From the NCBI GenBank assembly GCA_002189035.1, contig NEEC01000002.1, positions 4,301,001-4,365,000 of the forward strand: a DNA stretch of 64,000 nucleotides. Reading direction: 5' to 3'. The position numbers and the translations under genes are program-made. Numbering within the stretch: position 1 is the stretch's first letter; every line of letters begins with the position of its first letter. This document shows, piece by piece, positions 1-13,051 of this stretch. Source of the DNA: Utricularia gibba (lineage: Eukaryota > Streptophyta > Magnoliopsida > Lamiales > Lentibulariaceae). The notes beneath the pieces were generated by a model, which had not been told where the DNA came from, did no database searches, and saw only the letters and a program-made list of their open reading frames with translations.

Positions 1-1262
1 ATATATGAATTTTGTATACAAATGGGCTAAATCCTTTGATTCAACCCATTCTATATCACTAACGCATTTTGAGTCTAGCAACAACTCCCAAAAATCAGGA
101 GACACAATATGGATTTTGTGAAAGTATCAGGTTGTAGAAGAAAAGCAGCATGAAAGAAGGAGCAATGAGTGCATTGTCACACCAGCAAACTACAAGACAC
201 GGGCAGGAGCAGTAGAGCTGTCAGAGATTGTACTTGCCTTGGGAAATGAGAGAGGAGAAGACAATTTGGAGCAGAGAGAATCACAAAAGGAGAGCTTCGG
301 GAGCTTCAGTAGCAGCAACACACAGGGTGCTCCTCCAACACTATGAACACATATCAAAAGAGGAGGAGAAGGAGATTCTCACGAAGAAGACTCTTCATCC
401 TCAAGAACACTACCAAGATCTAGTTCTACACTACTGTTCCATGTTGTGATTAGTAGCAGATGGAAACAAAACATTTTATCTACTTAGTTTTTAAAACATT
501 TACTTTCGTTAGTTGTTTGTTTGACAATATTGGAGATATTCTCTTTGATTTATGACTATGAAACCTTGCTTTATTTTCTATACATGAGTAGCTAAACCTT
601 AGGGATGCCTTAAGGTATAGAATGGTTATGTAGGGCTAGGGTTTGTACTATAATTGGTCATTGTTTCTTAACATTTGTTTCTATCAATTCTCAAGTAGAT
701 CTAAGGGGGGAACAAGTAGCTTCGCAATTCAAATGCTTGATTTAGAGGTAGACCAATAAATTAAGACGAGAGTGATAAGTATTAGTCCAGGTTAGACTTA
801 GTGCTATATACTTTGCATGTAGGTAAACCTATTTGAATAGTTGACAATGATATTGATGACTATCTTAGCCAAAAACATGATTAATGACTTGGGTAGACTT
901 AAGTTGTTTGGAGTTGTGAATATAGGAACATGGTAAATTAAATTACATATCTTAGCACCACATCACCTGAATACCCTTGAGGCTTCTAAGTATTATCTCA
1001 TACTTGTTATTTTTTGCTCTGCAACTTGACCTTACTTAAAGAGTTTGTATGTTATTATTAGTTTGACCTTAGACTAAAACTGAAATTATTATGTGATCTT
1101 GCATAGACTAGAACACATAGCAAGCATTCATTTCTTGTTATCGACCCTGAAAACCACTATGCATGTTTTCTGAACTTGTCTTTTGTGAATAGTAGGGTTT
1201 ATAAATTTATTTGATATGGAGTTTGATTTTATTGCAATAATATTCAAATTTTCTATTTATCA
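1..1262 (+). mobile_element. LTR family A, right part, cut by window edge
   Basis: This is the 3' portion of a gypsy-type LTR of about 1.4 kb that also occurs at 24139-25554 and 46449-47865. It carries the same landmarks in the same order: the 'gggatgccttaagg' block near 602, repeated 'ggtagac' motifs, 'ctttgcatgtaggta', 'tcgaccctgaaaaccactatgca', and a terminal TTTATCA ending at 1262. The sequence changes abruptly after 1262 into gag coding sequence, with no primer binding site. I infer a solo LTR inserted in a gag gene. Its left end and target duplication lie outside the window. Confidence 0.75.
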
Positions 1263-1760
1263 CTCCGATGATGCTATCAAAGTACATTCATTTCAATTTT
1301 CATTATGGGGATTGGTTAGGAGATGGTTAGACTCTCGACCACCCAAATCTACTTTCACTTTAAAAAAATTGAAAGATGCATATTTGGATAAATATTTTGA
1401 GTCAATAAAGTATTCTAACACCTAGTTTGACATCACCAATTTTTCACAAGATGAGAGATAACATATAGCATCTGCTTGGGAGAAATTCAAGGAAATTACA
1501 TGATTCACGCACAAGCATGATCATAGCCTCACAGCCATAATCATGTGCTTTCATGATGGGTTGATTGTGCAAACAAAGGGATTGCTCAACATGGGTGTTA
1601 GACCCCTAGACCAGGTAAGTCCTAGAAAAGTGTGGGAACTAATGATGAATTTGCAAAATGACAAGCATGATGGACTCAACCAACAAGGAATCTAAAGACT
1701 GGAGTTCGGGATGATGCATGATGAACGTTAGAACTTATTGCTAAATGTCGCTGTCTGACA
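1263..1760 (+). pseudogene. Ty3/gypsy gag remnant, copy 1
   Basis: Translation directly after the LTR gives a retrotransposon gag core: a DDAIK motif, a FSL block, an RRWLDS motif, then LKDAYLDKYF, as in the 'DDAIRLRLFPFSL..WL..LP..F..KYFP' pattern of plant gypsy gag. A stop follows at about 1423. The homology goes on in the same region with TNFSQDER and a CFHDGLIVQTKGLLNMG block containing stops. A second copy of the same gag lies on the minus strand at 7364-10240 with matching phrases. It is a dead fragment. The N-terminal half of gag must lie left of the inserted LTR, outside the window. Confidence 0.7.
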
Positions 1761-2267
1761 TGTTCAATGCATCAAAAGAAATCCATTAGTGTGGCAAGCA
1801 TAGGTTGAATCCACAAAAAATGGTTGCAATTTCCCGAAGTCCTTTACATTTACTGAAAATAGGGAGGTTTTCTAGGGGTTTAGATCTCACGTGCGTAAGA
1901 CATAAAATAACACTAGTTGAATAGGACAAGTTACATGGGTGAAAAAGCATAGAAACTAAAAAGGATGTGTATAAAATATAAAGAGAACCATAGAAGTGGA
2001 ACTATTCGCTTGGTTTTACACCAAGGTTTGATTCTGGAGTCATTCAAGTGAGCTCATAGACTTAAACCTAGTTTAAACACGTCCAAAAATAGAGCAAAGG
2101 GACCGTAGGAATAGTAAATATGTTAAAGTCAAGAACTAAAGACTGAAGAACCTAAACATAAACAAGTTCATAAGTTGAAATAAAGTCTATAGAAGATTTC
2201 TTTTTCACAACAAAACATCAGAAATGTAAAAGAAAGCATGAAAACGCAAATTGTAATAGTAGCAAGT
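1761..2267 (-). repeat. Degenerate LTR-like segment, family D
   Basis: The reverse complement of about 1790-2150 resembles 48300-48650. Both contain a 'taaatgtaaag..tt..ggaaat.gcaaccatt..ctgtg' block, the LTR-end signature 'attccctgtg', and similar spacing of T-rich blocks. I take it as a decayed LTR or untranslated piece of a gypsy element. I cannot place its ends and see no target duplication. Confidence 0.35.
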
Positions 2268-2533
2268 TCAACAATAGAAGTGGAAGTGCAAAAAGTTAAA
2301 ATAAAATGTCCATTCCCTCTTTTTCGCCAGAAATGTACGCTCAATCTCCGGATCTAAAGGGCATAAGATGTCTCGGTATGATCTTAAGCTTCGGTGTCCT
2401 TTTGGTGGAGCTAAATGCATAAAAACTGAGAAAAACAGCAGCCAAACGGAAATAAAAGAAAAACGAGATGAAAGAAAGAAAAAGAAAAGAAAAAGAAAAA
2501 CTATACACAACACTAAACACAAAAATACACAAC
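2268..2533 (-). mobile_element. 5' leader of a gypsy element, minus strand
   Basis: This is the internal sequence just downstream of the primer binding site at 2534-2551 on the minus strand. It has a polypyrimidine leader and then a short open stretch with PPKGHRSLRSYRD. It should be the start of the untranslated leader or gag of the element that owns the LTR at 2558-3858. It fades into other repeats at about 2260, so the element is truncated and no second LTR is seen to the left. Confidence 0.5.
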
Positions 2534-2551
2534 TCCCCGGCAACGGCGCCA
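2534..2551 (-). other. Primer binding site complementary to tRNA-Asp
   Basis: The minus strand reads TGGCGCCGTTGCCGGGGA. This is the reverse complement of the 3' end of plant tRNA-Asp including CCA, and a hallmark primer site of plant gypsy elements. It sits 6 bases after the LTR end at 2558. It fixes the orientation of the element and shows that this copy was once a full element rather than a solo LTR. Confidence 0.9.
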
Positions 2552-2557
2552 AAAATT

Positions 2558-3858
2558 TGTTGCGTGTCGTTTCCTCAACAAATTTTAAATATTTTAAAAC
2601 GTAAAACACTAGAAAGCGTAGTACGAGTATCGATCTCAGGGAGTTGTTTTTCGTGAAAAGTGTTTGCAAGCAACTTCTACAAAATGTCACGGTTTTGTAA
2701 AAGGAGGTTTTTAAGATACAGAAATGAAAGATACAACCTAAGTAATGGGCCTTGATTACGGGACGCAGTTCCTGGGAATAAGACTCCATCTCCTTCCTTT
2801 GTCCGTCCTTGCCTCGGTTTTCACTGATTTCTTCCGAATAGCTGGTTATAGGAGCAAGGAATAGCCTACTCTCCCTTACACTCTGATTGACAAGGAGGTA
2901 CGGGAATAGCCTCATGTGATTCCCCCTTGGACGATTAGGAAGACAAGAGGATTGCCTTCGATTGCCTTCAAAACCGAATTGTGCGCGTGTGCCCAGCTGT
3001 TGCCAATGGCCAGTGGTAGGTCCGAGGTCACAACCTGTCCACTGTCGCGGTACCTAGGCCACAAAAAATCTGTTACTTCCCTCGAACCAGCAGGGTTGGA
3101 GTTGGTGCTCTTCACCTTGATCTTCAACAAAATCCGCGAGAAGTGGCCTGCTACTCATGGATCTTGACTAAGAGTCGTTACAGAAAGACTGTAACAAGAT
3201 GCGTGGAAGTATGCGGAATCCGAATTGAATTCAGTAAAGAACCGAGTGTATTGCTCAGTACTTGGAAGGAAACTTCATCTACTTCCCAGAAACTAAAGGT
3301 TTTTAGCCCGAAAGGGCCATGGAAACCGAAACGAAAAGAAACTAAGTGTTCTTCCTCCTTTAGAGGAGGAAGAACTCAAAAGTTCTAAGTACAAGAGAAA
3401 AATGTTCAAAAGTTCTAAACTAAGTGCTCCAAGTGGCTTTTATATGACTTCCCACGTGCATTAACTCCTTTGGGTCCCCTTCCCATCATTCCTTCTGTCT
3501 TGCGTGTGCCAATAGACTTTCTTTGCGTGCAAGTTTGCGCCCAATAATTGCTGCAGACTCTGACATACCGTAAGTCATGGGCCTTGACCAGTGTAAGTCT
3601 TCCACCCACAATCATTTCAACTTGCATACAAGGCACGAAAACTCAGAATCTGACCACCTACAATACTCCTTCAACACTCCTGACAGTCTCCTGACAATCC
3701 TCGGTCAAAGTGTGAGAAAAAATGCATAAAATATACACAAAATGGGAAAATAGGAATTTTTTAATAAAAATCAAATACTTAATAATAAGACTCATAATTG
3801 GGCGACTTAGCACTTAATTAATACATAATAATACCTAAATAATAACTAGAAAATGACA
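2558..3858 (-). mobile_element. LTR family B, 5' LTR of a minus-strand gypsy element
   Basis: On the minus strand it begins TGTCATTTTC at 3858 and ends ACACGCAACA at 2558, followed by the tRNA-Asp primer site. Two other copies are present: 23527-26108 (plus strand, split by another LTR) and a 3' piece at 57690-58078. Shared landmarks are 'cttgtcaatcagagtgtaagggagag', 'gctcctataacc', and 'ctccctgagat' near the 3' end. The start is set from where similarity to the 23.5-kb copy begins, so it is less certain than the end. Confidence 0.8.
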
Positions 3859-4320
3859 GTTAACCGAATATGACACAACATTACAACTAAATAATACCTA
3901 AAACATTAAATCCTCTTGCCATTTCTTATCCTTTATCCTTTTATTATTTTGAATCTCGAAGTACCTCAAAGGGTGGTCATGAAAAGGTTGGTAATGATGA
4001 GCTATGTGATAAGAAGGAAACAGCCTCTATAGAACTATATTTCTTCAAAGATAATATCCTCTTCAAATTTTTTCATAACTAAGATCACAAAGATGTGGAA
4101 AAAATCCATGATTATCATATAAAAGGACATCAAATTCTTTTTTTACCAAAACTATCCATGATTTTCTTGCAATCACAATCATCAGTCCTCATGTTCTTTT
4201 TTCCTCTTTCATAGGAGTGAACCATAGCCTAAGCATACCCTTAAAAATTTTGCTAATTGTGGAGGAGACTTCTACCATCAGAATAGTCATAAAAATAGAA
4301 CTCATGCTTGATGCTAACTT
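3859..4320. other. Intergenic, nothing identified
   Basis: AT-rich sequence between the family B LTR and the target duplication of the copia-like LTR. I see no gene, RNA or repeat boundary in it. Confidence 0.4.
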
Positions 4321-4325
4321 TGAGT

Positions 4326-5775
4326 TGTTAGGTTTCTCGTAGACATCGTATGTTTCAAAAGCAGCGGAATTTAAAAAATTTTGCGAAACCCCCAACGCAA
4401 ATCTTGGAATACGGTATACATCAGATATAGGAATGTTCAAAGTACCTTTCAGATGACTCCGTTGTTCACCAACCGCCAATAGCAGACAGCCTCTATGGTA
4501 TCCAAACGTGGAGCACTCCGTCGATAACCTTCTCAAGGCTTTTGAATGCTGGTCGAATTTCTCAGGTGCTAGTAGAGAAAAACGCCTCCTTGTGGATTAG
4601 TCTCAGAGAGCACGAAAACCTTGGAGCAGATCTCAAAATTTAAATCTTTTTGATAGATATTTTTGACATATCAAATCATATCTATATGAGACCTTTTATT
4701 TTGAGTTTAATCAATATTAATCTCAAAATAATTCTCTATTTAATTTATCCACTTTACCAATTACAGCTCATGTAATTGTGTTATTCTATTTTATATCGAT
4801 GAGTGACTCCACTATTGTGTGTGACCGTATAGGCTTCCTCAATCAAGGCCGTAATAATGGATTTATTAATTAACTCTTAATTAATCAAATCCATCATTAT
4901 CGATTATGAGTGATGTCTAGCAACATATCATGATCCCCAAAATTAAAGAATAATCAGGTGAACTGATTGAGCCTTTCCATGACCAGCCACCATGCAATGA
5001 ACAGCTTTCATCATACTTATATCTCATTCGATACCAGAACATGGGTGTGTGTCTTTCTGATGTATCGAACTTATAATTGCATTCAAGCACTAACACTCAA
5101 TGAGCTACTCAAACAATTCGAGTGTCATTACCCTGGGCCCAGGACTTACTATTAGGCTTTGATGCAATTACTTGAGATATGATCTCATTGCTAACATGAG
5201 TGATGAATCCTTTATTGATCAATCAACTATCTCCAACCTTAAGGAGTCGCATCCCTACTTATCCATACTAGGCAAGCCATGGTTAGGCTCCCATTAGTAA
5301 TGAGCGAAAATGTGAGCTTAAGATCAAGATAACTTTGTTGACCTCAAATCTAAGCTTACTTGCACGGCTATCATATTCGAGATCTTGCTACTGACACTTG
5401 GTTAGCTTCCTATAGTAGCATCTCGAAGATGAGTCATCCAGTGAATCGATTCTCTAATCGATACCCACACATAGGTTCTAGTAATCTCATTACATCAATT
5501 GTGAGAACCATTGCCTAAACAATTTAGGGAACTCAATGTGTGCCAGCTTATCCGTATTTGTGATATCCTCATTTCACAAATACTCTAGCCAGGGAGATTT
5601 GACTTGATCATGAGTGCTTGAAGAATCTCACATTATGATCTCATCATAATTTCTATAGCACATAGATCAAGTAGAGGATTTTATCAATGATATAAATTTG
5701 ATCACAATTCAAAGTAAATATCAAAAGATAAGATTTGCCAATGAATTGATTGTCTCTAGAACACATACACTAACA
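4326..5775 (-). mobile_element. Copia-like solo LTR with perfect target duplication
   Basis: The 1450-bp segment is bounded by TGTTAG and CTAACA. It is flanked on both sides by the identical 5-bp TGAGT (4321-4325 and 5776-5780), the signature of a retrotransposon insertion. No primer site, polypurine tract or coding sequence lies inside or beside it, so it is a solo LTR formed by LTR-LTR recombination. Read on the minus strand it starts TGTTAGTGTATGTG and ends CGAGAAACCTAACA, with a 'ccgctgcttttgaaacat' block near the 3' end that I associate with plant copia LTRs. The superfamily rests on that impression; the ends and duplication are direct. Confidence 0.85.
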
Positions 5776-5780
5776 TGAGT

Positions 5781-7363
5781 GCCCATAGAAATCCAAGACC
5801 CAATGGTCACATCCTCATAAACGATTTCCTGATCATCCTATGCTGCCTATTTAATCTCCTTCAGGATGAATGATTATATCAAACTTCTGGTTGTATTGTC
5901 GATTGCTTGAGATCACCCTCAAAGAAATTTCACAAGGATCAATGTTTCCTCTTGCCAAACTTCATGATTAATGATTATATCCAATTGACAACATTGATGT
6001 TTTTGAAATTCCTTTGGGGGTGATTTGAAGCAACTCTCGTAGAAGTGAGCTACTAGTTAATCACTATCTAGCCACATTAAGAAGAGTGATGCCCTATTGA
6101 GTATGTGGTCAACGTAGTATTTGATGGCAATATCCTGTTTTTTTGGTTCAGCTTGCTTCAATATCCAACTTTGCAAATAGTTGAAGTTATGATTATAGTG
6201 GAGTTCTTATTGAAGGATTGTAAGAGAGTTACCTTCGATCTGACACTTCAATTGAGTCATATGCTTTTACAAATATGGCATGTCTTCATAGATACATCAA
6301 TGTATGTTTTACAACTTGGAGCATTTTGGGCACGTAGTTGCTATAGTCCTTAAGATACAAGTATCCGGCTCGAATGTCGTAAACAATTCAAGCAAGTTTT
6401 CATAGGATGCCCAAGCATTATGATACCCAAAAGATCATTGGCTAATAAAGTTTTGTAGCATAAAAAGTGTTAGATAGTCGTTTGAGATGTTTGTGAGTAA
6501 CTACATTAGTGTTTAATCCATCTACAATCCTACCAAGAGAGAGATAAAGCATTTATATCCATTTATATCCAATCTATGTTACATATAAATATTTATATCG
6601 GCTCATGTTACACCTCTTTGTTGACAAGTCTTCAAGCTCCAATACTTCTAAGAAACCGTTGGCTGAATTGTATGATAGTTTTTCCCATCTTCAAGTTATT
6701 ATGTCTAGTTAAAATACATTTTGAGTAATCAGTAGTTACGGCCTTCTTGTAGCATCTTGTCATTGAGATTTCCTCAAACTCATCCATTACAACGCCATGG
6801 GCTAGGTTTGTGTATAGTAAACAATGCAAAGCTCACTATTGTATTAGGGCACCATCAAAAATTACATAATCTTGAGTCAAGAGGAGTAGATTCATGCGAA
6901 ATAAAAAAAAACATATTTTGGATCATTTTCTATGTTAATCCAAGGGCTGGAGTGACTTTAGTATTCATCCAAGCCCAGGAATTACCGGCCCAATTAGGTC
7001 GAGTCATGTGTTTGATCAATATACGAAGTTGTTTTTAGTACAAAGGCAAAAGCATAATTACATGTCTCCTGTAGCCAAAAAGTAGGATATTGACAACTCT
7101 GATTGTCAAAATAAGGGCAGACTAGCATGATTTGATTGCAGGTATAAAAGGAAAAAAAAGTCAGAAAGCAGAGAGGCTATTCAAAGAGAAGCGTGAGCCT
7201 CCCCACGAGATGCAGTAGGGGCAGGTAGGATTGAGTGGAGAGAGAAGAGAGGATTCTGACATTAGAAGCTACTTTCCGATGAGTTTCAATGAATTTTCAG
7301 TTAAAAAGAAGAAAGAGAAACAATTCCAAGGTAACACTATAACCAATTTTCAATGTCTAGAAC
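5781..7363. other. Intergenic, nothing identified
   Basis: Only short, unremarkable open frames. I looked for copia or gypsy pol motifs on both strands and did not find a convincing one. It may be decayed transposon sequence, since it is bounded by the copia-like LTR and a gypsy gag-pro relic. Confidence 0.4.
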
Positions 7364-10240
7364 TCAACAAAGAGTAAGACTATCACTCAAGAAGCCAAAA
7401 AATAAGCTATTTGAAGAGAAGAAGGCAACGAAAGTAAGCTCCAACATGACACTAGAAGTAACTCCAACATCTAGAATAGTAGATAACAAAGAAGTTTCAA
7501 CATGACTTGCTACCCCTACATAAATTTCTTTGTAAGTGAGATGTAGAATATTTATTAAGTTTATAAATATTTTAACTATAGCTCGGCTTAGTGAATTTGA
7601 AGGGTTATAAAATGTAGGAGACACGTGCACTAAAACATTGAGCAACTTGTCAGCTTGTGAAGGGGCTGCTACTGTTGTACTTTGCATTCCACTTCTTGTC
7701 GCCATAGTTTTGCATTCAGCAGGACTTTTTTTGGTTGACTTGGGAGCCTCGAAAAAATTGGCATTGGGGCTGCTGTTGGTTTGGATTCTGCTTTTTCCAA
7801 GTGTTTCTCCGATTTCCCCGATTGTCCCATTGTGCAAGTGCAAGAGCTCCTTACCCAAGTCTTCCCTTAAAATTCACAAAGTTCATATTCATACCTTCCT
7901 CTTCCACTTCACTCTCCATCTTTTCTGAGGCTATTTGAACTTGAGCGATGACGGACTAGAATTTGCTGATTTTATTGTCCAACTTCAACAAGGTTTTAGT
8001 GATCTTAGAAACGGTGGTATCCTACGTAATATCCTGAACTCCGATTTTCAGATTCCTTGCTAGTTGAAACCATTGTGCCTTTCATTTTGCAAACTCATTA
8101 ATTAATTCTAAGTTCTCTTAGGATTTACCTGGTTCAAAGGTCCAACACCCATGTTAAATAGTCCCTTTACTTGCACAGTCAACCCATCATAAAAACACAT
8201 GATTATATGATAAACAAAAAATTAGCAACGGCGTTAAATTGAAATTTTTCCTATCAAATAAATTTATTATCTAACACACATTCAAGCATAATATAATTAT
8301 GAGCATAGTGGTTAGGGTCGAACACAAAGAGTAGGTACTTGTCATGTGAGAGTCAATGCATGAAATCAGTGTCACGTTGTTAAATTGGTCTAAACTAGGA
8401 TTAAGGCAGAACTATAATGGAATACAGTAAAGAAAAGTAATAAGTTTTGGAGCTCGGGTGTTTCTCGGGTGTTTCTGGAATAAAATGGGTGATGTCTTGG
8501 GATTTCTAGGGGATGTATGCTTATCACTAAACAAGCTCACACAAACCATAAATCATACAACTAGCTCACAAGGTCTAGGTCTACCCGGACTCTTGTTTTC
8601 CCCCTAATCTTTGGTATACCTCTAATTAGGGTTGTTTTCCCCCTCCTGGATCTATCCTGGTTTGTTAGGAAAGTGGCGTGACTTATGATTGATAAGGTCT
8701 AAAAATTGATTAGCACATCTACCCCTCTTTCACCCCAAGACACCCCCTAAGTGCTTAGACACTCATGACAAGGGAAAGGAAAACGTTTTCATAACATATC
8801 CCAAGCAACATTCTGGTTTCAAAGTTAAACAACAACAAGCAATGCATAACAGGAATAGAAAAGACAAATTATTCACGCAGTAAATCTAAAACTAGTCTTA
8901 GCTAAGAACAGTATGCATCAAGAACAAAAATTAATCTTCAAAGAGAAGCTGTGTTCTTCTGGTTCGTCGTTCCCTTCCTTCTTCTACCCAAAAACCTTCT
9001 ACAGAAAGTTGTTCGTGAGTCTCCAATGGAGAGATCTGCCTTCTCTCTCCATCTTTTCCCCCTTTTTGTCCAAAATCCCCCTTTTTCTTCTTCCTTGGAT
9101 TTTGTGTGTACTCCTTTTCAGACTTCTGTCTCATCCTCTACCACCACACTATTCATAATCGGCACCTTGGGATTTGTGTTGCGACCTGCATTGCATTGCT
9201 CGAATAATACTATTAGAGGGTTGGGACTAAATTGTAGATTTAGTCCCAACTAAGACTAAAATAACACAATTACGGTACTTAATCAGTCAAAAATATGTGT
9301 TATCATCATAGCAGTAGGGCTAAGTCCATTCTTGTCTATAACTCTTGTGATTTCCTAGAATGTCTCCCAAGCTGCTGTTGTACTTTCTCTTTCATCTTGT
9401 GAAAAATTGGTGATTTGAAACCTAGTGTTAGAGTACTTCGTGACTTTAAAATATTTTTTGAAAAATGCATCTTCTAATTCTTCCCAAGTGAAAATAGAGT
9501 TAGGCAGTAATGAGTCTAACCATCTCTATGTCAATCCTTATAATGAAAGTGGAAATAAACATAACCTGATTGCATCATTGGAGTCCCCTCGTTAGACCAC
9601 CATGTCACAATACCTAAGCAAAATTACAATGTGCTCTTCGAGATCCTCATTGGGTTCTCCATGGAATAGACTTTGTTTTAACATGGTGATCAACAAAGGC
9701 TGAAGTTGGAATCTTCATACATCAATGGCTGGTGCTGCAATTGGACCAAGCTTCCTTGTGTGTTGAAAAAGATCACCTAGAAGGACTTCATCCCAAGGAT
9801 CAACAACAAGTTTGTTAGCATTTTGCTCTTTGCACAAGTACCTGTCTCTTCTTGCACGATGATTTCCTACGTGCTGGTTCAGGTCCTTCATCCTTACTAG
9901 GTGGTTCATTACCATGCAAATTCCTCATGTGCACCTACCTTTGTCTCTCATGGGTTTCCCCTTTAGAATCTTCTATGAATTCATACCTCTCCTCATGATG
10001 AAGATTTCGATTATTGCATTAGTTTGCTCTGTGATACCCTCAGCAATCTTTTACTTCCCACCTTGGAGGAGAATTTACCCCTTGCCTTGACATTTGTGGG
10101 TTGTTGTTCCGCTCCGCATGTTGTTGAGGTTCAAAAGCTCTATTTTCTCTCCACCCTTGCACAAGTGCTGATTGTAGACGACCTTCATTAAACTCATGCA
10201 TACCAGCGCATTCCTAGACCATGTTCCATAAACCCATTTG
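7364..10240 (-). pseudogene. Ty3/gypsy gag to gag-pro junction remnant, copy 2, split by an LTR
   Basis: On the minus strand, 9306-10240 encodes a broken gag: an N-terminal stretch ending KLGPIAAPAID, then FHGEPNEDLEEHI, DAIRL, a WLDSLLPNS block and TNFSQDERES. The frame is interrupted by stops. An LTR (8208-9305) then interrupts it, and gag resumes at 8207 with CFYDGLTVQVKGL, the same phrase as in copy 1 near 1550. Further down, 7364-7858 carries CKTMATRSG, like the 'CKAITTRSG' motif at plant gypsy gag-pro junctions. The element is dead. Copies 1 and 2 are clearly one family. Confidence 0.7.
8208..9305 (-). mobile_element. LTR family C, solo, inserted in gag copy 2
   Basis: Minus-strand LTR of 1098 bp with TGATAA..TTATCA ends. 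The flanks are TTATA on the left and TCATA on the right, a target duplication with one transition. A second copy at 51035-52205 has a perfect duplication. Both share a near-terminal 'gttgggact..tagtcccaactaagacta' block and runs of 'ctaccc/gggtag' motifs. The gag reading on the two sides (PTAMM before, CFYDGL after) is that of one gene, so the LTR is an insertion and has no internal element sequence. Confidence 0.8.
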
Positions 10241-10529
10241 TTTGTTTTGGTCTAATAATGCATCAGTGAGTCCTTCTTGAAGAAGTTCAACACCTCAATT
10301 TGATCACATCCTTGCAGCTGTTCACTCCCATGCATGCTCTTGATCAAATCCATGATTATGCCTTCAATATAACCCTGTATGTTCATTTTGAGCAGAAGAC
10401 CTGCCTATACCTGTTCCTCTTTTCTTTTCCAGCAAGCGTGCTCCAACTCCCCTGTTTGGTTGATGTCTTGGCATTTGTTCCCATATACTATCTGATTCTA
10501 GGATTCACCTAGTTCAAAATTTGCTCATA

Positions 10530-11400
10530 CTTGTGTATGTAAACCTTGAGTATTGATCTATACAAGTTTGGAGGTATTTTTCTAAAAAGGTACTACTTAA
10601 TGACCGTTATAAAACCATCTCTCATTTAATAGGATTATAGAATCAACTATTCAGTGATTGTTATAACACCATTTCACTTCTTCTGGTAACCTATGTTTTT
10701 TCCACACTCAAATCTAACTCTTACGGCTCACACCTCGTAGATATATTAGATAAAATGTGTCTTACCAATGATGTTCGATTGAACCCTTCTCCTTAGGTGC
10801 TTGCCGTCAATCTTAGATTATCTACACTTCCCTGGGGTTCTATGGTACTAAGGAGTGCATTGGTAAAAAAAACATTGCTAAAAAAAAATCAAACAACAAA
10901 TTAAATGTTAAAGAACATGGTAAATTAATCACACGCATATGATTTGCACAAGTAAGACTTTATCACATATCCTTAACCACGAGCGCTCACATGCGCATAC
11001 TCAATTGTAACACACAAAACTTGATGAAAAACAACATGAAATGAATGGAGAGGTATAAGACTCAACTCTCGACTCCTAGACTAACTCTCGGTCTCTAGTC
11101 ATTTTATAATGGTGGAGATTTGTTGGGCTTGTTTGATTGATTTGTATCAAATTTCCTATTCGAATCTTATAAGATAAGATGCAAATCTTATTCAAAAATC
11201 TTTGATCGGGTTTTCATCCCGATAGACAAAATCTTTGCCCCCGTAAAGATAAATTCGAATCTTCTTCAAATTAGACTAAAATCATTTTGAAAAATCATAA
11301 AACATACTTTTACTTTCAAAACATAAAAGAAACATGAAGGATATAAAATGCATCCAAAAACATAGAGAAATTGAAATAAAATAAATGCAAAACCAACTGT
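10530..11400 (-). mobile_element. LTR family E, truncated third copy
   Basis: Minus-strand copy of the LTR found intact at 16644-17804 and 30003-31195. Collinear landmarks are the 'cagtgattgttataacacc' block, 'aaatgtgtcttaccaatgatgttcgattgaaccc', 'ccttctccttaggtgcttg', 'tggtactaagga', and 'ttttataatggtggagatttgttggg'. Both termini seen in the other copies are missing here, so the ends are approximate and it is an older, truncated copy. Confidence 0.7.
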
Positions 11401-12339
11401 TATCAACTTTGCCAAATGCTATGAAGATCATATTAAAGTAGTTTTTGAAACAAACTTTGTGATACACGTAAACGAATTGAGAACACTAGCACTAGAGGTG
11501 TGTCCGGTTCTGACCGTACGGTTTCTGCTCAAAAACCGCGGTTCGCCATGGGCAACGTTTCCGGTTTCGATTTGAAATTGTATCCCCAAACCTTGAATCA
11601 AACCGAAATCGGAACCGTATGGATAGTTTCAGTTCAAAACCAAAACCTAGATTTGCGAACTAAACCATAACCGGAACCAATCGGTTACTATTTGAAGGCA
11701 TTTTCTAGGCATCCATATGAATTATTGTGAGTGACTGTCATAATTATTAATTTTTAATATTCTGATATTATTAAACGATATATTTAAAAATATTAATTTT
11801 TGTATTTAATTGGATATATTATATAATATGCTATGTAAATTTATAAAATACCTTAATTTAAATTACTTGATAAAATATCTCAATAAAATATAATTAGAAT
11901 CAATATAATTTGTAATTTAAATAAATGAAATAAATGATTAAAATGATTCAATTATTAGCATTTGAATATACATTTGATAAAATTAAATTTTTTGAAACAA
12001 ATATAACAAGATTATAAATCATATAAAATGAATAATGTTATTATTTATATATTTATTTTTTAAAATGAATATGTTTATATAGCTGTTTTATATAATATAT
12101 TATAATTATTGTGTATTTTCCAAATAAAAATATGATTTGTCTAGAGGGATTTGTGATCTAAATGATTTAGCCTTGTATACAATGTCTGTGAACATACCAT
12201 TTACGTCCAATATAATCAACTTTTATTGAGCCTCAGAGGCACTCAAAGAGGGTGTGGTATATGCCCAACAGCTCTCATACAAATCCAACTTATAGCACAG
12301 CTCTTCATTCTACTTTATTATAAATTCAAGTCTATCATC

Positions 12340-12880
12340 CACATCATTCAGACTATACAAGGTATCAAATCCTACAATAAAATTAGATTTATTAACAATA
12401 GATTCAATAAAAACATTCAATAAGATTAGACTCGATAATAATAAACTCGATAACAATAAACTCAATACACATATTCAATAAGAGTATTGAATAAAAATAT
12501 TCAATAAGGCTAAACTCAATAAGGATAGATTAAAAAAATATTTAATAAAAATAGATTAAATAAGAATATATTAAAAAAAGTATTCAATAAGAATAAATTG
12601 AATAAAAATAGATTCAAAAAAATATTCAACAAAAATATTGAATAAGAATAGCTTTAAAAAAATTCAACAAAAAAATTCAATTAGAATAAATTGAATAAAA
12701 GTATATTTAAAAAAATTCAATAAAAATAGATTTAATAAGAATAAATTCAATAAAAATATTTAATAAAACTATTCAATAAGAATAGATTTAATAAAAATAG
12801 ATTTAAAAAAAATACTCAATCATAATATATTTGTTAAAAACATTCAATATAAATATTTAATAAATATATTGAATATTTTT
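12340..12880. repeat. Degenerate tandem array of 'ttcaataaraatag' units
   Basis: About 540 bp made of repeated short AT-rich phrases such as 'attcaataagaataga' and 'aataaaaatattcaataa' with variable spacing. It lies inside the hAT element and probably grew by slippage. It has no coding potential. Confidence 0.75.
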
Positions 12881-13051
12881 ATTCATATTTCTTTTACCAA
12901 TACAATGAAAGATTTACCTTTAGTGCATGAGGAAATTTGGTTTCCATTAGAAGACGTATCCAAACAAAACTTGTTCATCATTCTTCAAATCTTTTTCTCA
13001 CATACTTCACCAACACCAACCTTTTTTTCCTTTTATGATGTAGTGGTTCCT